From positions 5,208,001 to 5,272,000 of the forward strand of contig NZ_CP059165.1 in NCBI RefSeq assembly GCF_013466425.1: a stretch of 64,000 nucleotides of DNA, in the 5' to 3' direction. Origin of the DNA: Mycobacterium vicinigordonae. Lineage in GTDB: Bacteria > Actinomycetota > Actinomycetes > Mycobacteriales > Mycobacteriaceae. Below the pieces are notes generated by a model. The model was not told the DNA's origin, made no database searches, and worked only from the letters and a program-made list of their open reading frames with translations. A program made the translations under genes and the position numbers. This document shows positions 56,934 to 64,000 of this stretch, in pieces (positions within the stretch are counted from its first letter, which is position 1; each line of letters opens with the position of its first letter).

Positions 56934-58087
56934 CCGTAATCGTCGGTGCCGGAGCCCGCGGCATCGAGACTGCACTCGCACAAGCCGGTGTCACCGACGT
57001 TGTAACTCTCGAGCGGGCCGTGCTGCGTTCGGAATTCGACGAAGACACCGATTCCTGGACCCTGCACACTGACCAAGCGCCGGTGCAAGCCCGCGTCGTC
57101 ATCGCCACGGATCAAACGCGATTCACCCCGTGGATACCGGATATCGATGGCCGCAGCGACTTTCGAGGCGAGTATTTCCACGCGGCGGACTGGGACCGGT
57201 ATTTTCACCCGGATGGAAAGCGCGTTGCGGTGCTCGGCACCGATTCGTGGGCCGGCCATCGCCTCGGCCAACTGATCGAATCGGCGCGCTCGGTGACCGT
57301 CTTTCCCCTTGCCCCGCGCCGGGTAGTCACCGACATGCCCCGCTGGACCACCCGCGCAACGCGCCGCCTGCTTCGCCGCCGGCCGGATCCGGGCCCAGAA
57401 ATCGGATCTGCCGTCACTGCCATCACGACGACGGGCATCCGGACCCACAACGGCATCGAGCACGGTGTCGACGCGATCGTCTACGGCACCGGCTTCGCGA
57501 CCGTCGACGAGACGCTGATCGGCGTGGGTGGGCGCAGCTTGCGGGAGGCCTGGCAAAGCGGCATGGAGCCATTCGCCGGGGTAGCCGTCCACGGCTTCCC
57601 CAACTACTTCGTCCTCGTCGGCCCCGACATCCCCACCCAGGCGCGCTACATCGCGCACTGCGTGGCAGAGATGCAGCGCACCGGCAGTCGGCGCATCGAG
57701 GTGCGCCGCTCCAGCCAGCAGGTGTTCAACGAACGCGCCCACTTGGGGCCGATCTCGACACCCGCGCCGACCGGGGCGTTCGAAACTTTCGAACTCTCCT
57801 CTGGCGCGCCCGAGTACGAAGACACCTACGACGGTGCCGCCACACTCGAGATCAACGGCACCCGCCATCCGGTACGCGTCCGACTGACCGGTCACCTCGA
57901 TCCGCTCGACGGCAACTACCACTGGCAGGGAACCGCATTCGACGTCCTGCCGGACGACTCGTTGAAGGCGAGTCGAGCGGGCACACTGCGCATCGGGCAG
58001 CGCAGTGCGCCCGCTCGCATAGTTGAGAAGACGCCGTGGGGCACCCACTCGGTCGCCGGGATGGGTGCGCCGCCGTACCCGCGCTGA
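56930..58087 (+). CDS. flavoprotein monooxygenase with shortened FAD half and DUF4873 C-terminus
   Basis: A 385-residue relative of Baeyer-Villiger/EtaA-type monooxygenases and of M. tuberculosis Rv0943c. The FAD Rossmann motif GAGARG (5-10) is followed almost at once by FDEDTDSWTLHTD; compared with typical members, about 80-90 residues after VVTLERA (the GGTW region) are missing. The NADPH motif VAVLGTDSWAG (about 85-95) has lost the usual GxGxxA pattern. FxxGE.FHxxxW survives as FRGEYFHAADW. The C-terminal 100 residues (YEDTYDGAATLEINGT onward) are a DUF4873 domain. It may be a non-catalytic partner of the coupled diiron oxygenase. ATG 56909 is an alternative start. Confidence 0.8.
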   Translation: MTVIVGAGARGIETALAQAGVTDVVTLERAVLRSEFDEDTDSWTLHTDQAPVQARVVIATDQTRFTPWIPDIDGRSDFRGEYFHAADWDRYFHPDGKRVAVLGTDSWAGHRLGQLIESARSVTVFPLAPRRVVTDMPRWTTRATRRLLRRRPDPGPEIGSAVTAITTTGIRTHNGIEHGVDAIVYGTGFATVDETLIGVGGRSLREAWQSGMEPFAGVAVHGFPNYFVLVGPDIPTQARYIAHCVAEMQRTGSRRIEVRRSSQQVFNERAHLGPISTPAPTGAFETFELSSGAPEYEDTYDGAATLEINGTRHPVRVRLTGHLDPLDGNYHWQGTAFDVLPDDSLKASRAGTLRIGQRSAPARIVEKTPWGTHSVAGMGAPPYPR

Positions 58088-58343
58088 GCGTCCCGCTACT
58101 CCCTTTGGATTGAAACGCCCGTGGTGTGGTTATTCCCACTCGGGAGATTGACCGCGCGCGAAGCGGGGTAGGACTGTATGGGGTGCGCGCGACGGGCGCG
58201 CTGCGCAGTAGGCGACCAGCGAGAACGGCGAGTTCGGCGTGGTGATGTATAGGGGTTTGGCTCGGCTCCAACGGGGGCGGAATTGTGATGCGTATCCATC
58301 GCGCCCGGGCGTGGACGACACGCGCAAAGCGGCCTTCGCTTTC

Positions 58344-58363
58344 ACAAATTGGACAATTTGTCC
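58344..58363. promoter_or_regulatory. overlapping palindromes upstream of STAS/HATPase gene
   Basis: ACAAATTG - GA - CAATTTGT (58344-58361), perfect 8-base arms, overlapping a second palindrome GGACAA-T-TTGTCC (58351-58363). AT-rich island in GC-rich DNA about 80 bases before the STAS gene. The rest of the 353-base gap 58088-58440 shows no gene that I can support. Reads as an operator. Confidence 0.55.
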
Positions 58364-58440
58364 GAAAATACATCTCAGCCGAGGGCAGAGGCGGCACCAC
58401 TGAAGGAATTGACGACGGGGCAGAAGTTCGAGGAGCTGGA

Positions 58441-59208
58441 ATGAGCGCGGTGGCCAAGACCCCCGGTTCCGTGGCCCTCACGGCGCGCACTGAGCAAGGT
58501 GTGGTGGTGTTGACCGCCGACGGTGTGCTGGACACCAGCAACGCAGCCGAGCTGCGCGACAGCGTCACCAAGGCGACGCTCGACGTGCCGGCCGCGGTTG
58601 TCGTCGACGTCAGTGCTCTGCAGGTTTCCGATGAGACGATGTGGTCGGCAGCGTTAGTCAGTGCGCGATGGCACATGAATTCCCGTCCGGATGTCCCCAT
58701 CGTGCTCGTATCGGCTAACCGCGCGGCCCGCGACGCGATTACCCGCAGCGGCGCTGCCCGGTTTATGCCCGTGTACCCGACCGAGAAGGGCGCCCTCAAG
58801 GCCGTCACCCGGCTCGGGCGGCGCAAGTTGCAGCACGCGCAGGCGCAGCTGCCGGCCAACCTGTCCAGCCTGCGGGAGTCGCGCCAGCTGGTCCGAGAAT
58901 GGCTCACCAACTGGTCGAAACAGGGACTGATCCCAGTCGCCTTGGTGGTGGTCAACGTATTCGTCGAGAACGTGCTGGAGCACACCGGAAGCGACCCGAT
59001 AATGCGGATTGAGTGCGACGGCCAGACGGCGACCATCGCTGTTTCCGACACCAGCAACGCCGCCGCCGTCCGGTTGACGTCGCCACCGAAAGGGATCGAT
59101 GTGTCCGGCCTGGCCATTGTCGACGCGCTGTGCCGCGCTTGGGGAAGCACACCAACGTCGTCGGGCAAGACGGTGTGGGCGATCATCGGCCCGGAGAACC
59201 AGCTGTAA
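58441..59208 (+). CDS. STAS plus HATPase (anti-sigma regulator-like) protein
   Basis: A 255-residue protein, equivalent by place to M. tuberculosis Rv0941c. The N-terminal STAS-like domain (about 8-105: TEQGVVVLTADGVLDTSNAAELRDSV, then VVVDVSALQVSDETMWSA) lacks the phosphorylatable Ser of SpoIIAA at the DxSG site (it reads DVSALQVSD). The C-terminal half (about 125-255) is HATPase_c-like: VNVFVENVLEHTGSDPIMRI (N box), SGLAIVDALCRAWG (G box). A fused antagonist/kinase pair that may steer an alternative sigma factor. AGGAG five bases before ATG 58441 fixes the start. Confidence 0.82.
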   Translation: MSAVAKTPGSVALTARTEQGVVVLTADGVLDTSNAAELRDSVTKATLDVPAAVVVDVSALQVSDETMWSAALVSARWHMNSRPDVPIVLVSANRAARDAITRSGAARFMPVYPTEKGALKAVTRLGRRKLQHAQAQLPANLSSLRESRQLVREWLTNWSKQGLIPVALVVVNVFVENVLEHTGSDPIMRIECDGQTATIAVSDTSNAAAVRLTSPPKGIDVSGLAIVDALCRAWGSTPTSSGKTVWAIIGPENQL

Positions 59209-59242
59209 CGCACTAGTTCGACGGGTCCCATGCGGGCCGAAC

Positions 59243-59256
59243 TGGAACACGTTCTA
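59243..59256. promoter_or_regulatory. KstR operator (second)
   Basis: TGGAACACGTTCTA matches TnnAACnnGTTnnA, with the core AACACGTT identical to that at 36400-36413. It lies 40 bases upstream of the GTG start of the LLM protein at 59297 and 35 bases after the STAS gene. Confidence 0.82.
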
Positions 59257-59296
59257 ACCTCGATTGAGGTGCCCCTCTGACGAAAGCAGGGACGAC

Positions 59297-60166
59297 GTGC
59301 GGTTCAGCTACGCTGAGTCATTGACCGACCCGCAGTTCTACATTCCGCTGGCCATGGCAGCCGAGGCCGCCGGTTACCACAGCATGACGATCGCCGACAG
59401 CCTCGCGTACCCGTTCGAGTCCGACTCCAAGTACCCGTACACCCCCGACGGTGGCCGCGAGTTTCTGGACGGGAAGGAGATCGTCGAATCGTTCGTTCTG
59501 GCAGCGGCATTGAGCGCGGTGACGACAAACCTGCGGTTCAACTTTTTCGTGCTGAAGCTGCCGGTGCGGCATCCGGCGTTGACGGCCAAGCAGGCCGGAT
59601 CGCTGGCCGCGATGTTCGGTAACCGACTGGGCCTGGGCGTGGGCAGCAGTCCGTGGCCGGAGGACTACGAGCTGATGGGTATCCCATTCGTCAAGCGCGG
59701 CAAGCGGATGGACGAATGCATCGAGATCATCCAGGGCCTTACCACCGGAGAATATTTCGAGTTCCACGGCGAGTTCTACGACATTCCCAAGACGAAGATG
59801 AGCCCGTCTCCTACCCAGCCAATCCCGATCCTGGTGGGTGGCCATGCCAACGCAGCGTTACGGCGCGCCGCGCGCCTCGATGGTTGGATGCACGGCGGCG
59901 GCACTTCCGACGAAGAACTCGACCGACTTATTGCCCGAGTCAAGAAGTTTCGCGACGACGAGGGCAGGAAGGACCCGTTCGAGATTCATGTCATCTCCAC
60001 GGACGCCTACACTGCCGACGGCATCAAGCGGCTCGAAGACAAAGGTGTCACCGACGTCATCGTGGGCTTTCGTTGGCCCTACATCATCGGGCCCGACAAA
60101 GACCCACTGGGCAAGAAGATCCACCTGCTGGAGAAATTCGCCGACCAGGTGATTGCGAAAGTCTAA
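59297..60166 (+). CDS. LLM-class oxidoreductase, KstR-controlled (second)
   Basis: A 289-residue luciferase-like TIM-barrel oxidoreductase, like M. tuberculosis Rv0940c (288). Start VRFSYAESLTDPQFYIPLAMAAEAAGY; LAAMFGNRLGLGVGSSPWPEDYELMG (about 105-130); ILVGGHANAALRRAARLDGWMHGG (about 180-203). F420 is the likely cofactor but FMN is possible. GTG 59297 with GCAGGGA upstream is the best start; an earlier in-frame start at 59264 would place the leader within the operator region's downstream sequence. The KstR site indicates induction on sterols. It converges on an enoyl-CoA hydratase (3-base gap). Confidence 0.9.
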   Translation: MRFSYAESLTDPQFYIPLAMAAEAAGYHSMTIADSLAYPFESDSKYPYTPDGGREFLDGKEIVESFVLAAALSAVTTNLRFNFFVLKLPVRHPALTAKQAGSLAAMFGNRLGLGVGSSPWPEDYELMGIPFVKRGKRMDECIEIIQGLTTGEYFEFHGEFYDIPKTKMSPSPTQPIPILVGGHANAALRRAARLDGWMHGGGTSDEELDRLIARVKKFRDDEGRKDPFEIHVISTDAYTADGIKRLEDKGVTDVIVGFRWPYIIGPDKDPLGKKIHLLEKFADQVIAKV

Positions 60167-60169
60167 CGC

Positions 60170-60985
60170 CTACAGCGAATCCCAGTTGGGTGTCCGTTTT
60201 TCGCGGTGCGCCATGGCGGCTTCGGCCGGATTGTTAGTGAAGCCGGTCAAAATCTGGGTGCGGTTCTCGATCTCGATGGCGTGCCGCAGGCTCGGCGCAT
60301 CCAGCGCGGCGTTGAGGCCAATCTTGGTTTGCCACACGCCGAAAGCGTTGTTGGCGGCGATTTCTCGCGCCTTGTCCAGGGCCGCGGTCATCAGGTCTTC
60401 GGCCGCCACCACTTGGTGCACCAGCTTGATTCGGTAGGCCTCGTCGGCGTCGATCATCCGCCCGGTCAACATCAGTTCGCGGGCCGTACCGGCGCCGACG
60501 ATCTTGGGCAGCAGATAACTGGTGCCCATGTCCATCGACGAGAAGCCGGCCTTGATGAACGCCGAACCGAAGCGAGCGTGTTGCGCGGCAATCCGGATGT
60601 CGGAGTGCAACGCGAACGCCAATCCGCCTCCAACGGCCACGCCGTTGACGGCGGCGATTACCGGGATGGGCAGTTCGTAGAGTCGGATGAACAGCTCGGC
60701 CAGTCGCACCTGGGAGTCGTAGCTGACTTTGAAACGCGGGGTCGACGGCCTGACGTCGGTCCAAGCCTCGCCGGTGCCGCTCAGGTCGGCCCCGGCGCAG
60801 AACCCCCGTCCGGCGCCGGTCAAGATCGCCACCCGGTGCTCGCCGCGGCTCAGCACGTCCAGGGCGTGGTCGGTGGCCATGATCAGCGCTCCGTCGATGG
60901 CGTTCAACAACCTGGGCCGATTGAGGGTGAGGCGGGCGATGCCGTCTTCGACGGTCTCCAGCGTCACCGCGGGTTCGGATGCCAT
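60170..60985 (-). CDS. enoyl-CoA hydratase/isomerase family protein
   Basis: A 271-residue crotonase-fold protein: [26 protein letters not shown] (about 61-72), [21 protein letters not shown] (about 114-134), [22 protein letters not shown]. At the second catalytic position the helix reads KAGFSSMD rather than the usual glutamate-containing motif, so hydratase activity is doubtful; isomerase or hydrolase activity is possible. ATG 60985 is divergent from the methyltransferase. The neighbouring KstR-controlled gene hints at lipid catabolism. Confidence 0.88.
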   Translation of the reverse strand: MASEPAVTLETVEDGIARLTLNRPRLLNAIDGALIMATDHALDVLSRGEHRVAILTGAGRGFCAGADLSGTGEAWTDVRPSTPRFKVSYDSQVRLAELFIRLYELPIPVIAAVNGVAVGGGLAFALHSDIRIAAQHARFGSAFIKAGFSSMDMGTSYLLPKIVGAGTARELMLTGRMIDADEAYRIKLVHQVVAAEDLMTAALDKAREIAANNAFGVWQTKIGLNAALDAPSLRHAIEIENRTQILTGFTNNPAEAAMAHREKRTPNWDSL

Positions 60986-61030
60986 CTGTGAACCGTAAGC
61001 GACTCAGGCAACGTTCAGTTAGCGGGCATA

Positions 61031-61045
61031 CGGTGAAACTCACCG
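61031..61045. promoter_or_regulatory. inverted repeat between divergent hydratase and methyltransferase
   Basis: CGGTGA - AAC - TCACCG, perfect 6-base arms, 17 bases before the methyltransferase ATG at 61063. Operator-like position, short arms; tentative. Confidence 0.35.
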
Positions 61046-61062
61046 GTATCGAGGGAGCAGAC

Positions 61063-61974
61063 ATGGCGCGCGCCGACGACGACACATGGGACCTGGCCAA
61101 CAGTGTGGGAGCCACGGCCACCATGGTCGCGGCCGCGCGGGCAGCCGCTACCCGACGGCCTAACCCCGTGGTGACCGACCCGTTCGCCGAACCACTGGTC
61201 CGCGCCGTAGGCCTGGACCTGTTCACCCGGATCGCGGCCGGCGAGATCGAGCCCACCGACGTCCAGCTCGGCTTCCCACGCATGGTCGACACGTTCGCTG
61301 CACGCGCCAAGTTCTTCGACGACTATTTCGCCGACGCCGGAGCCACCGGCCTGCAGCAGATCGTCATCCTGGCATCTGGGCTGGATTCGCGCCCCTACCG
61401 GCTGCAGTGGCCGGCAGGCACCGTCGTGTACGAGATCGACCAGCCCGAGGTGATCGAGTTCAAGACGTCGACCCTGGCCAAAATCGGCGCGACACTGGGC
61501 GTCGAGCATCGCACCGTCGGCATCGACCTGCGCGACGACTGGCCGGCAGCGCTGCTGGCCGCCGGTTTCGACATCGAGCGCCCAACGGCCTGGCTTGCCG
61601 AGGGTCTGCTGATCGGATTCCTGCCGCAGGACGCTGAACTGCGGTTGCTGGACAACATCGTCTCGCTCAGCGATTCGGGCAGCCGCCTGGCTGCCGACTA
61701 CGGTCAGGTTGCCGGACAGTCGGCGCAAACCCAGCAGCAGGCGCAGCACATGACCGACCGGTGGCGCGAACTCGGTATGGACCTCGACATCGCCAGCCTG
61801 ACCTATCCGGGCGAGCACACCGACGTCGCGGCGCACCTGTGGGCGCGCGGGTGGAATACGGTGACATCGGATCTCGGCGATCTCTTCAGCGGCGCCGGGT
61901 TCGCTCCGCTCGACGACTTCGCGCGCCAAGGCCAGGCCAACGCGATCAGGTTCGTGCGCGCGTCGGCGCCCTGA
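61063..61974 (+). CDS. class I SAM-dependent methyltransferase (TIGR00027 family)
   Basis: A 303-residue member of the large mycobacterial family of putative O-methyltransferases. Typical head [32 protein letters not shown] (about 84-92); [15 protein letters not shown] (about 107-121) as the SAM-binding region; [27 protein letters not shown] (about 178-193). No substrate is known for most members. ATG 61063 with GAGGGAG upstream is preferred over an in-frame start at 60979 overlapping the hydratase. Confidence 0.92.
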   Translation: MARADDDTWDLANSVGATATMVAAARAAATRRPNPVVTDPFAEPLVRAVGLDLFTRIAAGEIEPTDVQLGFPRMVDTFAARAKFFDDYFADAGATGLQQIVILASGLDSRPYRLQWPAGTVVYEIDQPEVIEFKTSTLAKIGATLGVEHRTVGIDLRDDWPAALLAAGFDIERPTAWLAEGLLIGFLPQDAELRLLDNIVSLSDSGSRLAADYGQVAGQSAQTQQQAQHMTDRWRELGMDLDIASLTYPGEHTDVAAHLWARGWNTVTSDLGDLFSGAGFAPLDDFARQGQANAIRFVRASAP

Positions 61975-61996
61975 AGCGCAAGGCCGCTGCGCACGG

Positions 61997-63925
61997 TCAG
62001 CCCGAACGTTTGGCCAGCCACTCGGCCTGCATCGCGAACAAGCTGAGCAAGTCCGGCTGCGGGGTGTCGGGGTCCAGTTCGCAGTAGCGCCGGAAAATGT
62101 TGACCACCACGCGCTCGGAGTCCAGCCAGGATGCGTACTCGCCCAGGTCGACGGCGTCGACAGCCTCCGCCAGCGTGAGTCCCTTGCGGTGCGCCTCGTC
62201 AGCCTGCTCGGTGAGGTGCACGAAATAGCTTCGCACTGCCCGGATTCCGTCGGGATCGGTGACCGGGCCGTGCCCCGGGACAACGATGGGCGCATCCAGC
62301 GCGATCATCGTGTCGCACGCTGCGATCCAGTTGGCGATCGGTCCGGCCCACACGATCGGCGTGCAGCCAATGAACAGCAGGTCCCCGGCGAACAGCACCC
62401 CGGCGTCGGGCACATGCGCCACCGAATCGGCGGCGGTGTGCGCGGGTCCCAGGTTCAGCAGGTCCACCCGTCGCCCACCGACCTCGATGGTGAGCTCGCG
62501 CTGGAACGTCTGGTCGGCGTTGCGCAGGGTGATGCCACTGAAATCGAAGGCCCCGAACCGGTCTCGCGCGAACGTCGTCGCGACCGGGCCCAAGTCGGCA
62601 GTCTGGATGCCGACCAATCGGTCGACGCCGGCTTCGTGGGCGATCTCCGCGGCGGTGTCGGCAGCTGCAATTATGCGAACGTTGCTGTCCAGTAACTGGT
62701 TTCCGTGCGTATGGTCGCCGTTGGAATGGGTAATCAGGGCGTCGGTAATCGGCGCGGAGTCGGTGATCGGCCGCATCGCGTCGAACATCTCCTGGGTCAG
62801 CGCCAGGTCGAATAGGGTGTCCACCAATAGGGAACCGCCAGCGCCGGCGACCAAACCTGCGTTGCTCCAACCGTATCCGCCGTCGGGCAACGTCCAGGCC
62901 CATACCCGGTCGGCGACCTGGTGCAGGCCGCGGGTGTAGGGCACCTTGCCCGGGGCCCGATTGACGCGGGGCGCGCCGTTTTCAAAGGCCGGATTCGGCC
63001 TCGGCGCAAGCGGATACGGCGCTGGGGTGGCCCGCACAGTTTGCCGGGTCTCGCCCAGACCTTCGACCTGCAGCGTGACCACATCCCCGGCGCGCAGCCA
63101 GCCCGGGAACGCATCGCCTTTGGGCAGGTGCTCGACGAGCGTGCAGGTCGGCACCGTGCCGGATCCGATCACGTCGCCTGGGTATAGCGTGACCCCGCGC
63201 GAGATGTAGGAGATCACCTCGGCGAAGGTCCAGTCCATTGTCCCGGTGGAGCCCGAGCCGATGACGGTGTCGTTGACCCGCGCGGTCACCCGCAGGTGCA
63301 GCCTCCCGTCGCGGCGATAGGCCTCGAGTTCGTCGGCGGTGACCAGATACGGGCCCAGGGTGACGCCACTGTCTTTGCCCTTGGCCTGCCCGATCCGCAG
63401 CTGCCCCTCCAGCATCTGCAGGTCGCGGGCGGACCAGTCGTTGAAGATCGTGTAGCCGACGATGGCCTCTTCGGCTTGTTCGACGGTCAAATTCTGGCCG
63501 GTGGTCCCGATCACCGCGGCAATCTCTAACTCGAAGTCCTGCCAGGCACTTCCGGGTGCCATCGGAGCGTCGTCGTAGGGTCCCAATACTGTTGCCGGGC
63601 AGGCGAAGTAGAACGCCGGGATGCGGTACCAGGTGTCCATTAGCACGCGCCCGCCGCCGGTGGCCTCCTGGCAGTTGCGCATGTGGTCCAGAAAGCACAG
63701 CGTGTCGCGGATCGACGGAGGACGCCCGATGGGCGCCGCAAGGGTCACCTCGCTCAGCGCCACGGTCGAATCGGGGGATGCAAGCGCCCGCTCGCCGGCC
63801 TCGCGCAGACCGCCGCTCGCGATCAGCTCGAGCAATGTCGTGCCCCGCGGAAGCGGGTGGATCGTTTCGCCGTTGAGCACGCCGACGCGCACGCCGTCAG
63901 CGCCTCGATACGTCACCCATTTCAT
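61997..63925 (-). CDS. fused fumarylacetoacetase-like and metallo-beta-lactamase-like protein
   Basis: A 642-residue two-domain protein. Residues about 1-305 are an FAH-superfamily domain (TLCFLDHMRNCQEA; FELEIAAVIG; IFNDWSARDLQ; GSGTVPTCTLVEH), usually C-C bond hydrolases or decarboxylases of aromatic or keto-acid degradation. Residues about 330-590 are a metallo-beta-lactamase fold with THSNGDHTHGN as the metal motif; compared with HxHxDH the second His is Asn, so metal site 1 is altered. GDLLFIGCTPI and VPGHGPVTDP give later ligands. Both domains are in one uninterrupted frame. ATG 63925 lies in an AT-richer stretch. The last 75 bases of the window show no gene. Confidence 0.87.
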   Translation of the reverse strand: MKWVTYRGADGVRVGVLNGETIHPLPRGTTLLELIASGGLREAGERALASPDSTVALSEVTLAAPIGRPPSIRDTLCFLDHMRNCQEATGGGRVLMDTWYRIPAFYFACPATVLGPYDDAPMAPGSAWQDFELEIAAVIGTTGQNLTVEQAEEAIVGYTIFNDWSARDLQMLEGQLRIGQAKGKDSGVTLGPYLVTADELEAYRRDGRLHLRVTARVNDTVIGSGSTGTMDWTFAEVISYISRGVTLYPGDVIGSGTVPTCTLVEHLPKGDAFPGWLRAGDVVTLQVEGLGETRQTVRATPAPYPLAPRPNPAFENGAPRVNRAPGKVPYTRGLHQVADRVWAWTLPDGGYGWSNAGLVAGAGGSLLVDTLFDLALTQEMFDAMRPITDSAPITDALITHSNGDHTHGNQLLDSNVRIIAAADTAAEIAHEAGVDRLVGIQTADLGPVATTFARDRFGAFDFSGITLRNADQTFQRELTIEVGGRRVDLLNLGPAHTAADSVAHVPDAGVLFAGDLLFIGCTPIVWAGPIANWIAACDTMIALDAPIVVPGHGPVTDPDGIRAVRSYFVHLTEQADEAHRKGLTLAEAVDAVDLGEYASWLDSERVVVNIFRRYCELDPDTPQPDLLSLFAMQAEWLAKRSG

Positions 63926-64000
63926 TCTCGACTTTTATCAGATTCCATTTCCGTGGACCTGTTCCAGGTGCAGCATTTCGATAACTGCGCACTTCCAGCC

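Overview
The window is high-GC actinobacterial DNA and comes from a slow-growing Mycobacterium. Evidence for this is PE and PE_PGRS proteins, an antigen-85-type mycolyltransferase, mprAB-pepD, mycofactocin-type dehydrogenases, KstR operators and MscL. The gene order from mscL to the enoyl-CoA hydratase at 60.2-61.0 kb follows the M. tuberculosis segment Rv0985c to about Rv0940c, read in the opposite sense. Content differs enough (intact cobF, full-length Rv0944-type glycosylase, intact Rv0947c-type mycolyltransferase, no copper csoR-ctpV genes, no PE_PGRS beside rpmF) to point outside the M. tuberculosis complex, for example the marinum/kansasii side. I cannot name the species.

Layout. 1-10.65 kb is an accessory metabolic island: the 3' end of an ispG-type gene, three cytochrome P450s, a UbiB/ABC1-type kinase, a carboxymuconolactone-decarboxylase-like protein, two mycofactocin-type SDRs, a classical SDR and an aldehyde dehydrogenase. 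10.85-15.99 kb holds mscL facing the envelope-stress set mprA-mprB-pepD-moaB2, with a candidate MprA box before mprA, then rpmF. 16.2-24.6 kb is a tightly overlapping operon (AtuA family protein, acyl-CoA dehydrogenase, carboxyltransferase, biotin carboxylase, acyl-CoA dehydrogenase, enoyl-CoA hydratase) shaped like an acyclic-terpene or leucine-type acyl-CoA carboxylase pathway. 24.7-31.4 kb carries a DUF1707 protein, a WXG100-like protein overlapping a DUF1023 hydrolase, a VWA/AAA+ pair and a lipoprotein. 31.5-41.2 kb carries purN-purH, two membrane proteins, a KstR-site-controlled LLM oxidoreductase, a thiolase-like protein and sucC-sucD.

41.5-50.6 kb holds an M23 peptidase, a membrane protein, uvrD1, a chorismate mutase preceded by what looks like a complete transcription attenuator, the mycolyltransferase, pgi, an SDR and an Fpg/Nei glycosylase. 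50.7-54.9 kb is a tandem of two PE_PGRS genes and one short PE gene. 55.1-64.0 kb holds cobF, a diiron oxygenase with a shortened flavoprotein monooxygenase behind a promoter/operator, a STAS plus HATPase protein, a second LLM protein with its own KstR site, an enoyl-CoA hydratase, an SAM methyltransferase and a fused FAH/metallo-beta-lactamase protein.

Main points of interest: (1) the attenuator with a Phe-Phe-Tyr-Gly-Tyr leader peptide before chorismate mutase, with all four classical pairing segments visible; (2) a possible isoprenoid/terpenoid system joining the accessory island to the AtuA operon across mscL-mprAB; (3) two textbook KstR operators on LLM genes; (4) several perfect palindromes that look like operators; (5) genes intact here that are degraded or lost in M. 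tuberculosis. No rRNA, tRNA, insertion sequence, CRISPR array, integrase or attachment site was recognised.
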